64,000 bases of DNA from Rosettibacter sp037481715 (GTDB lineage Bacteria; Bacteroidota; Ignavibacteria; Ignavibacteriales; Melioribacteraceae): contig JBBFLD010000001.1 in NCBI GenBank assembly GCA_037481715.1, positions 558,001 through 622,000 of the forward strand. Direction: 5' to 3'. Both the position numbers and the translations under genes were made by a program. Every line of letters begins with the position of its first letter. Position 1 is the first letter of the stretch. A model generated the notes under the pieces. The model was not told the origin of the DNA. It saw only the letters and a program-made list of their open reading frames with translations, and did no database searches. This document shows positions 54,535-62,989 of this stretch, in pieces.

Positions 54535-55124
54535 TTTTCACACCACTTTTCGATTAATTCATTTAATTCTTGATCTGAAAGTTCAGATTTGTCATACATT
54601 CCTTTTGCTGCTCTTTGACGCTGGCTTTCATAAAGAGTAACAGCTGCAGCAACGGACACATTTAAACTTTGCACCATTCCTCTCATTGGGATATAAAACA
54701 AATCATCAGCAAGTTTTTTCATTTCATCAGATACACCTCTATGTTCATTGCCAAATACAAATGCTACTTTCTGTGTTAAATCGAGGTCATATAAATTTCT
54801 TGCATTTTTATCCAGAAAGCTTGCATAAATTTTAAAACCTTCAGCATGAAGCGAATCCACACACTTTTTTACATCATCAAATTTTTCAACATCGACCCAC
54901 TTATTAGCTGATGCTGAAGTTACCTTATGAATTTTAGGAAAAGTTTCTTTTGTATAAAGCAAAGTAATTTTTGGGACACCAACAGCATCACATGTTCTAA
55001 ATATTGCACTTACATTATGAGCATCATGAATATTTTCAATTACAACTCTCAAAGAAAACTGTCTTGACGATGCAGCATTAGTTATTTTTTGAAGTCGTTC
55101 TGGAGTTCTAAATCTTTTCATCAT
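54531..55124 (-). CDS. trmH: tRNA (guanosine-2'-O-)-methyltransferase, TrmH/SpoU family
   Basis: The protein has 197 residues. The SPOUT motifs are present: ENIHDAHNVSAIFRTCDAVGV (motif 1, Asn and Arg), KVAFVFGNEHRGVSDEM (motif 2), and FYIPMRGMVQSLNVSVAAAVTLYE (motif 3). The short N-terminus RFRTPERLQKITNAASSRQ and C-terminal helix resemble TrmH (Gm18) rather than RlmB. It overlaps aroA and the HicB-like gene by four bases each, so the three are coupled. Confidence 0.92.
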   Translation of the reverse strand: MMKRFRTPERLQKITNAASSRQFSLRVVIENIHDAHNVSAIFRTCDAVGVPKITLLYTKETFPKIHKVTSASANKWVDVEKFDDVKKCVDSLHAEGFKIYASFLDKNARNLYDLDLTQKVAFVFGNEHRGVSDEMKKLADDLFYIPMRGMVQSLNVSVAAAVTLYESQRQRAAKGMYDKSELSDQELNELIEKWCEK

Positions 55125-55345
55125 TTGTCGAAAATTATTTTATAAACAATTCTATTCCCTTCTTTTCTTGCTCTATCAATTTTTAATTTTAATTCAGGTT
55201 TTGCCTGGATATAGAATTTTAAGAGTTCAATAGTTTTGTTTATTGCATCATCTTCTATGTGAGCCCAGCTTTCACATCCTTTAATTGAGGGAATTTCTGC
55301 TGTGAATCCGTCATCGGTTTTAGTTACAATTAAATCCAGTACCAC
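55121..55345 (-). CDS. Orphan HicB-like small protein
   Basis: The protein has 74 residues if started at GTG 55343-55345, nine bases after GAGG (TTG 55349-55351 is an alternative). The N-terminal half, LIVTKTDDGFTAEIPSIKGCESWAHIEDDAINKTIELL in its key parts DGFTAEIPSIKGC and EDDAINKTIELL, is the HicB/RNase-H-like degraded fold. No HicA toxin and no DNA-binding tail are present, so it is probably not a toxin-antitoxin pair. It is coupled to trmH by ATGA. Confidence 0.72.
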   Translation of the reverse strand: MVLDLIVTKTDDGFTAEIPSIKGCESWAHIEDDAINKTIELLKFYIQAKPELKLKIDRARKEGNRIVYKIIFDK

Positions 55346-55358
55346 AAACAATCACCTC

Positions 55359-56210
55359 TTAAGATTCACCTTTTACAATTTTAACACTTGCGCTTGCACC
55401 AATTCTATCTGCTCCGCTTTTAATCATCAAGAGTGCATCTTCAGCAGTTCTTATTCCACCTGAAGCTTTAACACCAACAGCAGAACCAACCACATATTTC
55501 ATCAAGGCAACATCACCTGCAGTAGCACCGCCTTTGCTAAAGCCTGTTGATGTTTTTACAAAATCAGCTTTAGCTTCTTTGCTTATCAAACACGCAATTA
55601 CTTTTTCTTCATCTGTAAGCAAAGCAGTTTCAATTATCACTTTACATATACCATTAAATTTTTTTGCAGCTAAAACAACTTGATTAATATCATTAAAAAC
55701 ATATTGATAATTTTTTTGTTTCAACATACCAATATTAATTACCATATCAATTTCCTGAGCACCATTTTTCAAAGCCTGTTCTGCTTCAAAGCGTTTTACT
55801 TCAGTTGTTGTTGCACCGAGAGGAAATCCAATTACAGTGCATACTTTAACATCAGAATCTTTTAATAAATCTCTGCACAAAGTTACATAACAAGGATTGA
55901 CACATACAGAAGCAAAGCTATATGTTTTTGCCTCTTCACATAATTTTTTTATTTCATCAGGAGTAGCTTCTGGTTTTAATAAAGTGTGGTCAATCATTCT
56001 TGCAATATCTTTATTTGTCAATTTCTCGCCAATACCAGGACCCGCAGCAATTCTTTCTGCACCGTTTTCAATAATATTTTTTACTGCCACAGGCTGGTCG
56101 ATTACATTTCTTTCCCAGCCATTACATGTTCCTGCATGGCAATAAAATTCCTGCAAAGCTTTTTCAATTAGAACCTGAGATACAATTTTGTCAATTAATG
56201 ATGAATCCAT
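55359..56210 (-). CDS. deoC: Deoxyribose-phosphate aldolase with N-terminal extension
   Basis: The protein has 283 residues; the family core of about 215 starts near residue 67 (IARMIDHTLLKPEATPDEI). The Schiff-base Lys is in ADFVKTSTGFSKGGAT and the second Lys in GVKASGGIRTAEDA. It cleaves 2-deoxyribose-5-phosphate to glyceraldehyde-3-phosphate and acetaldehyde. The first 17 residues (SLIDKIVSQVLIEKALQ) form an amphipathic helix like the encapsulation peptides that target enzymes to bacterial microcompartments. A linker with CHAGTCNGW follows. AGAGAAG precedes the ATG. The start lies 20 bases inside folD's 3' end. No shell protein gene is in the window. Confidence 0.93.
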   Translation of the reverse strand: MDSSLIDKIVSQVLIEKALQEFYCHAGTCNGWERNVIDQPVAVKNIIENGAERIAAGPGIGEKLTNKDIARMIDHTLLKPEATPDEIKKLCEEAKTYSFASVCVNPCYVTLCRDLLKDSDVKVCTVIGFPLGATTTEVKRFEAEQALKNGAQEIDMVINIGMLKQKNYQYVFNDINQVVLAAKKFNGICKVIIETALLTDEEKVIACLISKEAKADFVKTSTGFSKGGATAGDVALMKYVVGSAVGVKASGGIRTAEDALLMIKSGADRIGASASVKIVKGES

Positions 56211-57096
56211 GCTTCTTCTCTAAAAATTTTGTAAATGCAAGAAATGTATTTTTTAATAACATTGCAATTGTCATTGGCCCAACTCCACCTGGAACTGGTG
56301 TTATATATGATGCTTTTTTTTCAACTTCATCAAATTTCACATCACCAACAAGTCTATAACCCTTTTTTGAATTTTTATCTTCAACTCTGTTAATTCCAAC
56401 ATCAATAATTACAACACCTTCTTTAATCATATCTGCAGTTATAAAATTTTCTTTCCCAATTGCTGCAATTAAAATATCTGCCTCTTTTGTGTATTTCGAT
56501 AAATCTTTTGCTGCTGAATGACATACTGTAACAATTGCATTTGCTCCTTCTTTTTTTTGCAAAAGCATGTTTGCAACTGGTTTACCAACAATATTACTTC
56601 TTCCAACTACAACAACATGTTTGCCTTTTGTTTCTATTGAGTATCTCTTTAATAACTCAACAATGCCATAAGGTGTGCAGGGATAAAAGGTTTCTTTGCC
56701 AATTACAAGATTTCCAACATTTACTGGATGAAATCCATCAACATCTTTTTCTGGTAAAATTGATTCAATAATTTTTTGCTCATTTATATGTTTTGGTAAT
56801 GGAAGTTGAACAAGAATACCATGAAAATTGTCATCATGATTATAGTGATTAATATAATCGATTAATTCTTTTTCGCTGATATTAGCCGAAAGATTTTCAA
56901 CTTTCGAATTCATTCCAATTTCATTACATGCTTTACTTTTTGATGATACATAAACTTGTGAAGCAGGATTATCCCCAACAAGTATAGCAACTAATCCAGG
57001 AACTTTTCCTGTTTTATTTCTTACATCAGCAATTCTTTCTTTTAATTCTGATTTAATTTCTTCAGCAACTTTTTTACCATCAATTATTACAGCCAT
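56191..57096 (-). CDS. folD: Methylenetetrahydrofolate dehydrogenase/cyclohydrolase
   Basis: The protein has 301 residues. It interconverts methylene-, methenyl- and formyl-tetrahydrofolate. Motifs: VGDNPASQVYVSSKSKACNEIG (catalytic Lys region), GILVQLPLPKHI, PEKDVDGFHPVNVG, the NADP-site VVVVGRSNIVGKPVANMLL, and the C-terminal YITPVPGGVGPMTIAMLL. The ATG at 57094-57096 gives the usual AVIIDGKKVAEEI start; an upstream TTG adds an unrelated 11 residues. Starts 33 bases after ymdB. Confidence 0.96.
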   Translation of the reverse strand: MAVIIDGKKVAEEIKSELKERIADVRNKTGKVPGLVAILVGDNPASQVYVSSKSKACNEIGMNSKVENLSANISEKELIDYINHYNHDDNFHGILVQLPLPKHINEQKIIESILPEKDVDGFHPVNVGNLVIGKETFYPCTPYGIVELLKRYSIETKGKHVVVVGRSNIVGKPVANMLLQKKEGANAIVTVCHSAAKDLSKYTKEADILIAAIGKENFITADMIKEGVVIIDVGINRVEDKNSKKGYRLVGDVKFDEVEKKASYITPVPGGVGPMTIAMLLKNTFLAFTKFLEKKHGFIIN

Positions 57097-57129
57097 AAAG
57101 TTCTCTAATTTAATTGAGAATATTTGCAA

Positions 57130-57933
57130 CTATAAATTTATTTTTCTTTCAAACTCTGGGATAAAAATTCTTTCAATCTCAACTGTTTTTCCTGTTTGAG
57201 CATCAATCTTTATAAAAACTCCACAGAGATGAACATTATCAACAGCTGTTTGATATTTTTGAGGTGTTTGATAAAGAAATCTATTTATAGCAGCATCTGT
57301 TTTCATTCCGATTACAGAATCATATGGACCAGTCATCCCGCAATCTGTAATATAACCAGTTCCTTTCGGAAAAATTCTTTCATCCGAAGTTTGAACATGA
57401 GTGTGAGTTCCAATAACTGCAGATACTTTCCCATCAAGATAATTAACAAGAGCTACTTTTTCTGCTGTAGCTTCTGCATGAAAATCTACAACTATAACAT
57501 TTGTTTCCTGTTTTATTTTTGGAATAATCCAATCACTTGTTCTAAATGGACAATCAATTGCAGCCATGAATGCTCTTCCTTGCAAATTTACTACTCCAAC
57601 TTTTCCTTTTGGTGTATCAAGTATGTAATAACCATTTCCAAAAGTTCCTTTTGGATAATTCAATGGTCGCAAAACTCTTGGATCTTTTTTTAGAAATTCC
57701 TGAGATTGATGTTTATCCCATGTATGATTCCCGCCAGTTATCACATTTACTCCGAGCTCAAAAAGTTGTTTTGCTTCTTTTTCGGTGCAGCCTTTGCCGT
57801 CAGAAGCATTTTCACCATTGACAATAGTAACATCAGCTCTATATTTTTTCTGCAAAGATGGAAGCCACATGTTAACTATGTTAAGTCCTGGTTGACCTAC
57901 TATATCACCAATAAAAAGTATATTTATATTCAT
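57130..57933 (-). CDS. ymdB: YmdB-family metallophosphoesterase
   Basis: The protein has 267 residues in the TIGR00282 family. Metal ligands are visible: LFIGDIVGQPG, NGENASDGKG, TGGNHTWDKH, VDFHAEATAEK and IGTHTHVQTSDE. In Bacillus the homologue is a 2',3'-cAMP phosphodiesterase acting on RNA-derived signals and biofilm choice; the role here is unknown. The ATG at 57931-57933 is preferred over a TTG two codons earlier. First gene of ymdB-folD-deoC-hicB-like-trmH-aroA. A Fur/PerR-like box lies about 50 bases upstream near its -35 region. Confidence 0.92.
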   Translation of the reverse strand: MNINILFIGDIVGQPGLNIVNMWLPSLQKKYRADVTIVNGENASDGKGCTEKEAKQLFELGVNVITGGNHTWDKHQSQEFLKKDPRVLRPLNYPKGTFGNGYYILDTPKGKVGVVNLQGRAFMAAIDCPFRTSDWIIPKIKQETNVIVVDFHAEATAEKVALVNYLDGKVSAVIGTHTHVQTSDERIFPKGTGYITDCGMTGPYDSVIGMKTDAAINRFLYQTPQKYQTAVDNVHLCGVFIKIDAQTGKTVEIERIFIPEFERKINL

Positions 57934-57983
57934 AATCAAAACTTTTAATAAGAAATATATTGAAAATAGAAAGAATTACGAAA

Positions 57984-57998
57984 TGATAATGATTATCT
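57984..57998. promoter_or_regulatory. Fur/PerR-type operator candidate
   Basis: TGATAATGATTATCT matches the 7-1-7 Fur/PerR consensus TGATAATNATTATCA at all but the last base. It has a perfect 13-bp palindrome core, GATAAT-G-ATTATC (57985-57997). It lies between divergent ymdB and the exonuclease/UvrC-like fusion. On the minus side it sits just upstream of a possible -10 TATATT (57954-57959), so binding would cover the -35 region. Confidence 0.55.
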
Positions 57999-58123
57999 TA
58001 AAATATTTTTCTCAAAAATATTTTTAATTGCATTGAAGAGTTGATTAATTAATACAGTAATTTTCCTCTTAAAGCAGGATTGGTGAGTGTTTATTAAATT
58101 TGATAAACAAAAAACTGTTTGAT

Positions 58124-59782
58124 ATGGAATTAAAAGAAATTCAGTTTGAAAATGCAGAGTATTGCGTATTAGATTTTGAAACTACAGGAACTTCTGCAAA
58201 ATTTGATAAAGTAATCGAAATAGGAATAGTTAAAATTCGTAATGGAAAAATTGTTGATACATTTCAATCATTTATAAATCCCGGTCGACAAATTCCATAT
58301 TCAATTACATTGCTTACTGGTATTACAAATTCTGATGTGACAGACGCACCATATTTTGAAGAATTATATCCTCGTATCATTGATTTTATTGGTGATTCAA
58401 TACTGGTGGCACATCATCTCAACTTTGATTATTCTTTCCTTAAACAGGAATGTTTAAGTGCAAATCTTAAAGTTCCGTCTAATCCTGCTATATGCACATT
58501 AAAATTAGCTAAAAGATTATTTCCGGAACTTCCAAGTAAATCCTTAGGAAGTTTAACAAAACATTTCAAAATCCGTCATCGCAATATTCATCGTGGCTTG
58601 GGAGACGCGATGGCAACAGCAAAAATTCTTCTGAAGATGTTTTCTTATCTTCGTAACGAACATAATGCAGAAACTGCAGCAGATATAATCAATTTTCAAA
58701 ATATTCCATCAACAAAACCTTTCAAAGTAATTAAAAAGAAATTAGCAGAAGATTTATCTAATGTTCCAGATGCTCCTGGAGTATATTTCTTCAAAAATTC
58801 AAAAGAAGAAATTATTTACATTGGGAAAGCTAAATCTCTCAAACAGAGAATCAGTAATTATTTTTTGAATAATACGACGCGCAAGACAAAAGAAATTGTA
58901 AGAAAAGCTCATCGAATTGATTTTCAAAAAACTAACACAGAATTAACTGCATTGCTTGCCGAAGCAGAACTAATTAAAAAACATAATCCCAAGCTGAATA
59001 CATTGTTAAAAAAATATTCCAGCAATTATTTCATTAGAGTAAATAATAAAGAGTATTCTGATATTGAAGTTGTTACAACATTAGATTTTGACGGCAATGA
59101 CTATTACGGACCTTATTCCAACAGAGAAACAGCAAATTCAATTAAAGATATTATTGACAAAACATTTCTATTAAGAGAGTGCAGCGACAAAAAATTTAAC
59201 AAAAAGAAAAAATGTTATTTAAGTGACATTGGAAGATGTTTGGCTCCATGCATCGAAAATGTGAAAATAAATTATGATAATGAAGTTACTCTTGTTCATG
59301 AATTCTTAAAAGGTCATAATCAATCGGCTATTGATAGACTTTTAAGAAAAATGAAAAACTTCAGTGAGCAAAAGAAATATGAAGAAGCTGCAGCAACAAG
59401 AGATATAATCAACTCAATATTAAATCAATTGAATAAAGCTTCGATACTTGCTGAACCAATCAACAAAGCCAATGTATTGATTGAAGTTTATGGAAAAAGA
59501 GACAATGATTATTTGCTTTTGCTCGAAGGGAAAATATTTATAAAAAATTTCTTTATTGAAGAAAAATGCTTTTTTGATGAAATGCTTGAAGATTATTTTG
59601 AAGGAGTCCAATATCTTTTGGATGAAGTAACACAAAAAGATTTAGAAAGAATGAAAATAGCTTTGAACTGGCTTGTAAGAAATAAACAAAGAATTAAAGT
59701 TCATTATCTGAAAGATTATAACTCACTAACCGAATTATCAAAAAGCATGATATTCACTCAACAACATGCTTATAATCTATAA
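58124..59782 (+). CDS. DnaQ-like 3'-5' exonuclease fused to a UvrC-like GIY-YIG nuclease
   Basis: The protein has 552 residues. The N-terminal DEDDh exonuclease (about 10-170) has YCVLDFETTG, AHHLNFDYSFLKQE and HRGLGDAMATAKIL. A GIY-YIG domain (about 205-290) has APGVYFFKN, IIYIGKAKSLKQRI and the catalytic Glu of LLAEAELIKKHNPKLN. A UvrC-type region follows, with YGPYSNRETA, cysteines in KKKKCYLSDIGRCLAPC and a UVR-like helix pair (KNFSEQKKYEEAAATRDII). The UvrC C-terminal endonuclease/HhH part is missing, as in Cho. So it should make a 3' incision at lesions and may trim ends. The ATG at 58124 is preferred to a TTG at 58100. No clear ribosome site. Confidence 0.9.
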   Translation: MELKEIQFENAEYCVLDFETTGTSAKFDKVIEIGIVKIRNGKIVDTFQSFINPGRQIPYSITLLTGITNSDVTDAPYFEELYPRIIDFIGDSILVAHHLNFDYSFLKQECLSANLKVPSNPAICTLKLAKRLFPELPSKSLGSLTKHFKIRHRNIHRGLGDAMATAKILLKMFSYLRNEHNAETAADIINFQNIPSTKPFKVIKKKLAEDLSNVPDAPGVYFFKNSKEEIIYIGKAKSLKQRISNYFLNNTTRKTKEIVRKAHRIDFQKTNTELTALLAEAELIKKHNPKLNTLLKKYSSNYFIRVNNKEYSDIEVVTTLDFDGNDYYGPYSNRETANSIKDIIDKTFLLRECSDKKFNKKKKCYLSDIGRCLAPCIENVKINYDNEVTLVHEFLKGHNQSAIDRLLRKMKNFSEQKKYEEAAATRDIINSILNQLNKASILAEPINKANVLIEVYGKRDNDYLLLLEGKIFIKNFFIEEKCFFDEMLEDYFEGVQYLLDEVTQKDLERMKIALNWLVRNKQRIKVHYLKDYNSLTELSKSMIFTQQHAYNL

Positions 59783-60073
59783 TCATCTTGGAACGAATCT
59801 CAAAATTATAAACCTAATTATGTATGCCGATAACAAAATTATTACAGAATAAAGCAACAAAGCCTTTAATGAATCTTTTGTAATTTTATAAGTTGACATA
59901 TATCCGCGCCAGCCGCATTCTTTGCATCTATAAATCTTAAAAAAAGTTATTCTTTTGATAATTTGTTCACGCATATTTCTTGCTCTTGAACTATGTAATG
60001 TTAAAGCTGATTTACATGATGGACATTTGGAATACTGAGGATTGACACTTATCAATATTTTAAATGTTTTCAA
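59783..60073 (-). CDS. Small zinc-ribbon membrane protein
   Basis: The protein has 96 residues. Two CxxC pairs, KCPSCKSALTLH and YRCKECGWRG, form a likely zinc ribbon. One or two membrane helices follow at about 68-92 (ALLLYSVIILLSAYIIRFIIL). The start is TTG 60071-60073 with GAGGG ten bases upstream; no ATG fits. I do not recognise a family. It lies 12 bases after the DUF1634 gene on the same strand, and its stop abuts the convergent exonuclease/UvrC gene. Confidence 0.65.
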   Translation of the reverse strand: MKTFKILISVNPQYSKCPSCKSALTLHSSRARNMREQIIKRITFFKIYRCKECGWRGYMSTYKITKDSLKALLLYSVIILLSAYIIRFIILRFVPR

Positions 60074-60085
60074 ATGCTTATACCC

Positions 60086-60454
60086 TCAACCTAATTTTAT
60101 TGAAAGAAATATTCCCATAAAAATACTTAATACTAAAATTGCAGCTACGATTAATGTTATATAAAAAAATTTTTTATCATGATTCTTATAAAAAAAGTAA
60201 ACTGAAATAAAGACTCTCAGTATCGGGGTTAAAATTAATGTTATTGTTCCAAGATATAAAAATGGTTCAGGTTCAAGTTTCAAAATATTTTGGAAAAAGT
60301 CCCCAACATTCTTAAATGTATTTTGATTAAAAACAGCAAAGTCTTCATGTTTGATAATTAAAAAAATAATTCCAATAACATAAAAAAATATTGTTGAATA
60401 AATTCCTACAGCAAGAATTTGTGATACAGTTTTATTTAGATTTTGATTTTCCAC
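60086..60454 (-). CDS. DUF1634 membrane protein
   Basis: The protein has 122 residues with three membrane helices (about 12-34, 65-88 and 95-118). The pattern QILAVGIYSTIFFYVIGIIFLI and FLYLGTITLILTPILRVFISVYFF is that of DUF1634, a family that commonly sits beside TauE/SafE permeases, as here. It probably acts with that permease. The start is GTG 60452-60454 with GAGG nine bases upstream. It begins 11 bases after the permease stops. Confidence 0.82.
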   Translation of the reverse strand: MENQNLNKTVSQILAVGIYSTIFFYVIGIIFLIIKHEDFAVFNQNTFKNVGDFFQNILKLEPEPFLYLGTITLILTPILRVFISVYFFYKNHDKKFFYITLIVAAILVLSIFMGIFLSIKLG

Positions 60455-60465
60455 TTATATGCACC

Positions 60466-61335
60466 TCAAAATATGTTTATATTCAATCCTTCAGATAAAC
60501 CTTTTAGTATCATTCTTATTGAAAGATAGCCAGCAACGGCAGTGAAAAGTATTTTAATAAACTTGCTTTTGAATTTGTTCATAATGCTGCTTCCAAAAGT
60601 AGCCCCTGCAATTGTTCCAAGTGCAACTGGTGCAACATAGTGCGGGTCAACAGAGCCGCTCAGAAAATAAAGAGTAGAACTTGCTGCGGCTGTTACTCCA
60701 ATCATAAACTTGCTTGTTGCAACTGAAACTTTCATCGGTACTTTCATTAAACTGTTCATTGCAGAAACTTTGATTATTCCCCCACCAATTCCAAGTAAAC
60801 CCGAACCAATTCCAGCAAGCATAGCAATAAAGCTGCCGCTCAAAGGATTATGAACTGCATATTCAATTCTTTTTTTCAAAGCAGCATCGTAGAATGAATC
60901 TTTGATTCCAATTTTATTTTCAAATTTATTATTGGGATTAAATTCAGGATTAAATTCATATAAATCATCATTCTCTCTGGTTAAGTAGGAATAAACTGCC
61001 ATTGAAAATACAAGTGAACCAAAAATCACACTCAAAATCCAGCCGTGTAAAATTAAAGCTAACAAGGCTCCCATCAGTGCACCAAGAGTGGTTGAAACTT
61101 CGAGAAACATTCCCAATTTAATATTCGTAATTTCCTGTTCAACATACTTATGTGCCCCAGCAATTGAAGTTGCAATTACAGATATTAAACTTGCAGCAAT
61201 TGCGTTGTGAATTGGTACTTTATAAATTAGAGTTAAAGCAGGAACAATTATAATTCCTCCGCCAATTCCAACAAGAGAGCCCAATAATCCTGCAACAACT
61301 GAAATTAAAAAAAGAAGCAGTATATTAACGAACAT
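60466..61335 (-). CDS. TauE/SafE-family anion permease
   Basis: The protein has 289 residues with about eight membrane helices. Both halves carry the repeated motif: GLLGSLVGIGGGIIIVPAL near the N-terminus and GIGSGLLGIGGGIIKVSAM in the middle. Members export or import sulfite, sulfoacetate, taurine or other organic anions; the substrate is unknown here. The ATG at 61333-61335 overlaps the protease stop by 11 bases; a TTG two codons earlier is less likely. DUF1634 follows, supporting a two-part transporter. Confidence 0.9.
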   Translation of the reverse strand: MFVNILLLFLISVVAGLLGSLVGIGGGIIIVPALTLIYKVPIHNAIAASLISVIATSIAGAHKYVEQEITNIKLGMFLEVSTTLGALMGALLALILHGWILSVIFGSLVFSMAVYSYLTRENDDLYEFNPEFNPNNKFENKIGIKDSFYDAALKKRIEYAVHNPLSGSFIAMLAGIGSGLLGIGGGIIKVSAMNSLMKVPMKVSVATSKFMIGVTAAASSTLYFLSGSVDPHYVAPVALGTIAGATFGSSIMNKFKSKFIKILFTAVAGYLSIRMILKGLSEGLNINIF

Positions 61336-62974
61336 TTGCACTCAATAGTTTATTATATATTTGTGGATTATTCAAAATTGATAAAGCAGTTTCAAATTGA
61401 TTATCATGTTTTAATGATTCTAAAATTCTTCCAATTCTTCCGATAGTTCTTGCAGACAATTCTTCCTTTATCAAACCAATTATTTCATCTTTGAATTTAT
61501 CGATTTCTTTCGAATTATTTTCTGCAATTTGTCGTTTTGCATTATCAAGCTGGTCAATAAATTTATCACCAAGATTTTCTTCTTTTGCTGCCTGCTTTAA
61601 TTGCTCAATTAATTTTTCAGTAGGTGATACAAATTGAAAACTCTGTTTTTGAACATAATTCTTAAATTCTTTTAACAAATAATCATCAGAAACATCCTTA
61701 AGATTCATCGAAGAATTATTATTGAAAAGATAAGTAGCAAATTTGAAAAACATTCCATCTGCAAGTAATCTTTGAATTAAAATTGATTTCGACTTATTGT
61801 TCACAATGGAATCTGGTGTTATACCTCCAGCTGAAAATACTTTTCTTTTATTATCAGTCTGGAATTCAGTTTGTTCTTGTGTGGAGCTTTTTTGTAAAAC
61901 TTTATTCTTTTCAGAGTAATTAATTTTTTGAATGCATCTTCCGCTTGGAGTATAATAACGAGCTGTAGTAATTTTTAACGATGTATTAAATGATAGCGGG
62001 ATAACAGTTTGAACCAAACCTTTTCCAAAAGAATTAGTTCCAATAATTACTGCTCTATCATGGTCTTGAACTGCACCAGCAACAATTTCTGAGGCAGATG
62101 CTGAACCTTCATCAATCAATACTGCAAGTTTTGGAGTTGATGCAATTGGTTCTTCCTGCGAAAAATATTTTTTGACATTCGAACTATCTCTTCCTTTTAC
62201 AGTAACAATTAATTGACCTTTCGACAAAAATTTTTCGCATACATCAATTGCAGCATCAAGTAAACCGCCTGGATTTCCTCTCAAATCTAAAATTATCGAT
62301 TCAATTTTTCTTTGCGATTTAAGTTCGAGCAGTGCTTTCTTTACCTCATCACCTGCAGCTCTCGAAAATCCACTTAACTTTAAGTAGACATTATTCGAAT
62401 TTTCCGGCACAAAACCATAGAACGACAGATTTTTTATTTCAATCTCTTCTCGAATCAAATTAAATGTTAGTTCTTCATTAACTCCTTCTCTTCTTATAGT
62501 AATTTTAACTGTTGTGCCCGGTTCGCCTTTTAATAAATTGCTTAGTGATTCATAATTTTCTTTAGTAACCGGAGTGTCATCAACTTTAATAATTACATCA
62601 CCAATCCTTAATCCTTGTCTTTGTGCAGAATATCCTTCAATTAAATCTACTATTGTAACATTATCATTTCTTAAACCAACAGTTGCCCCAATGCCTCCAT
62701 ATTTCCCTTTTGTAATTATGTCAATATCTTTTTGATGACTGTCATCAATAAAATTTGTATAAGGGTCTAATGATTCAAGCATACCGGAAATTCCAGCAAG
62801 CATAAATTCTTGCGGGTCAATGGGGTCAACATAATTTAGTGCAACTTCTTTGTATACTCTTCCAAAAATGTCTATGCTTTTATTTATCTCGAAATAAAAA
62901 TCCGAATCATGTCTTATAAAGCCAGAAAAAATTAATATAAATGCAATTGCAAAAAATATTTTTGTCCTGTTCAT
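61325..62974 (-). CDS. ctpA: S41-family C-terminal processing protease
   Basis: The protein has 549 residues. A signal anchor (about 5-20) is followed by the protease N-domain, a PDZ domain (about 93-175, YGGIGATVGLRNDNVTI and GLRIGDVIIKVD) and the S41 core. The catalytic dyad is Ser293 (DEGSASASEIVAGA) and Lys318 (SFGKGLVQ), spaced 25 residues apart as in known tail-specific proteases. An extra C-terminal helical region (about 380-549) is present. It cleaves C-termini of envelope proteins. AAAGGG precedes the ATG. It starts 15 bases after tmk. Confidence 0.93.
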   Translation of the reverse strand: MNRTKIFFAIAFILIFSGFIRHDSDFYFEINKSIDIFGRVYKEVALNYVDPIDPQEFMLAGISGMLESLDPYTNFIDDSHQKDIDIITKGKYGGIGATVGLRNDNVTIVDLIEGYSAQRQGLRIGDVIIKVDDTPVTKENYESLSNLLKGEPGTTVKITIRREGVNEELTFNLIREEIEIKNLSFYGFVPENSNNVYLKLSGFSRAAGDEVKKALLELKSQRKIESIILDLRGNPGGLLDAAIDVCEKFLSKGQLIVTVKGRDSSNVKKYFSQEEPIASTPKLAVLIDEGSASASEIVAGAVQDHDRAVIIGTNSFGKGLVQTVIPLSFNTSLKITTARYYTPSGRCIQKINYSEKNKVLQKSSTQEQTEFQTDNKRKVFSAGGITPDSIVNNKSKSILIQRLLADGMFFKFATYLFNNNSSMNLKDVSDDYLLKEFKNYVQKQSFQFVSPTEKLIEQLKQAAKEENLGDKFIDQLDNAKRQIAENNSKEIDKFKDEIIGLIKEELSARTIGRIGRILESLKHDNQFETALSILNNPQIYNKLLSANVR

Positions 62975-62989
62975 AATTTCCCTTTCAAA

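Noticed and set aside
55121..55345. HicAB toxin-antitoxin module
   Set aside because: No HicA-sized gene on either side, and no DNA-binding tail on the HicB-like protein.
57196..57693. 165-codon plus-strand frame inside ymdB
   Set aside because: Antisense to a well-conserved gene; rich in Ser, Cys and Asn as expected of a shadow frame.
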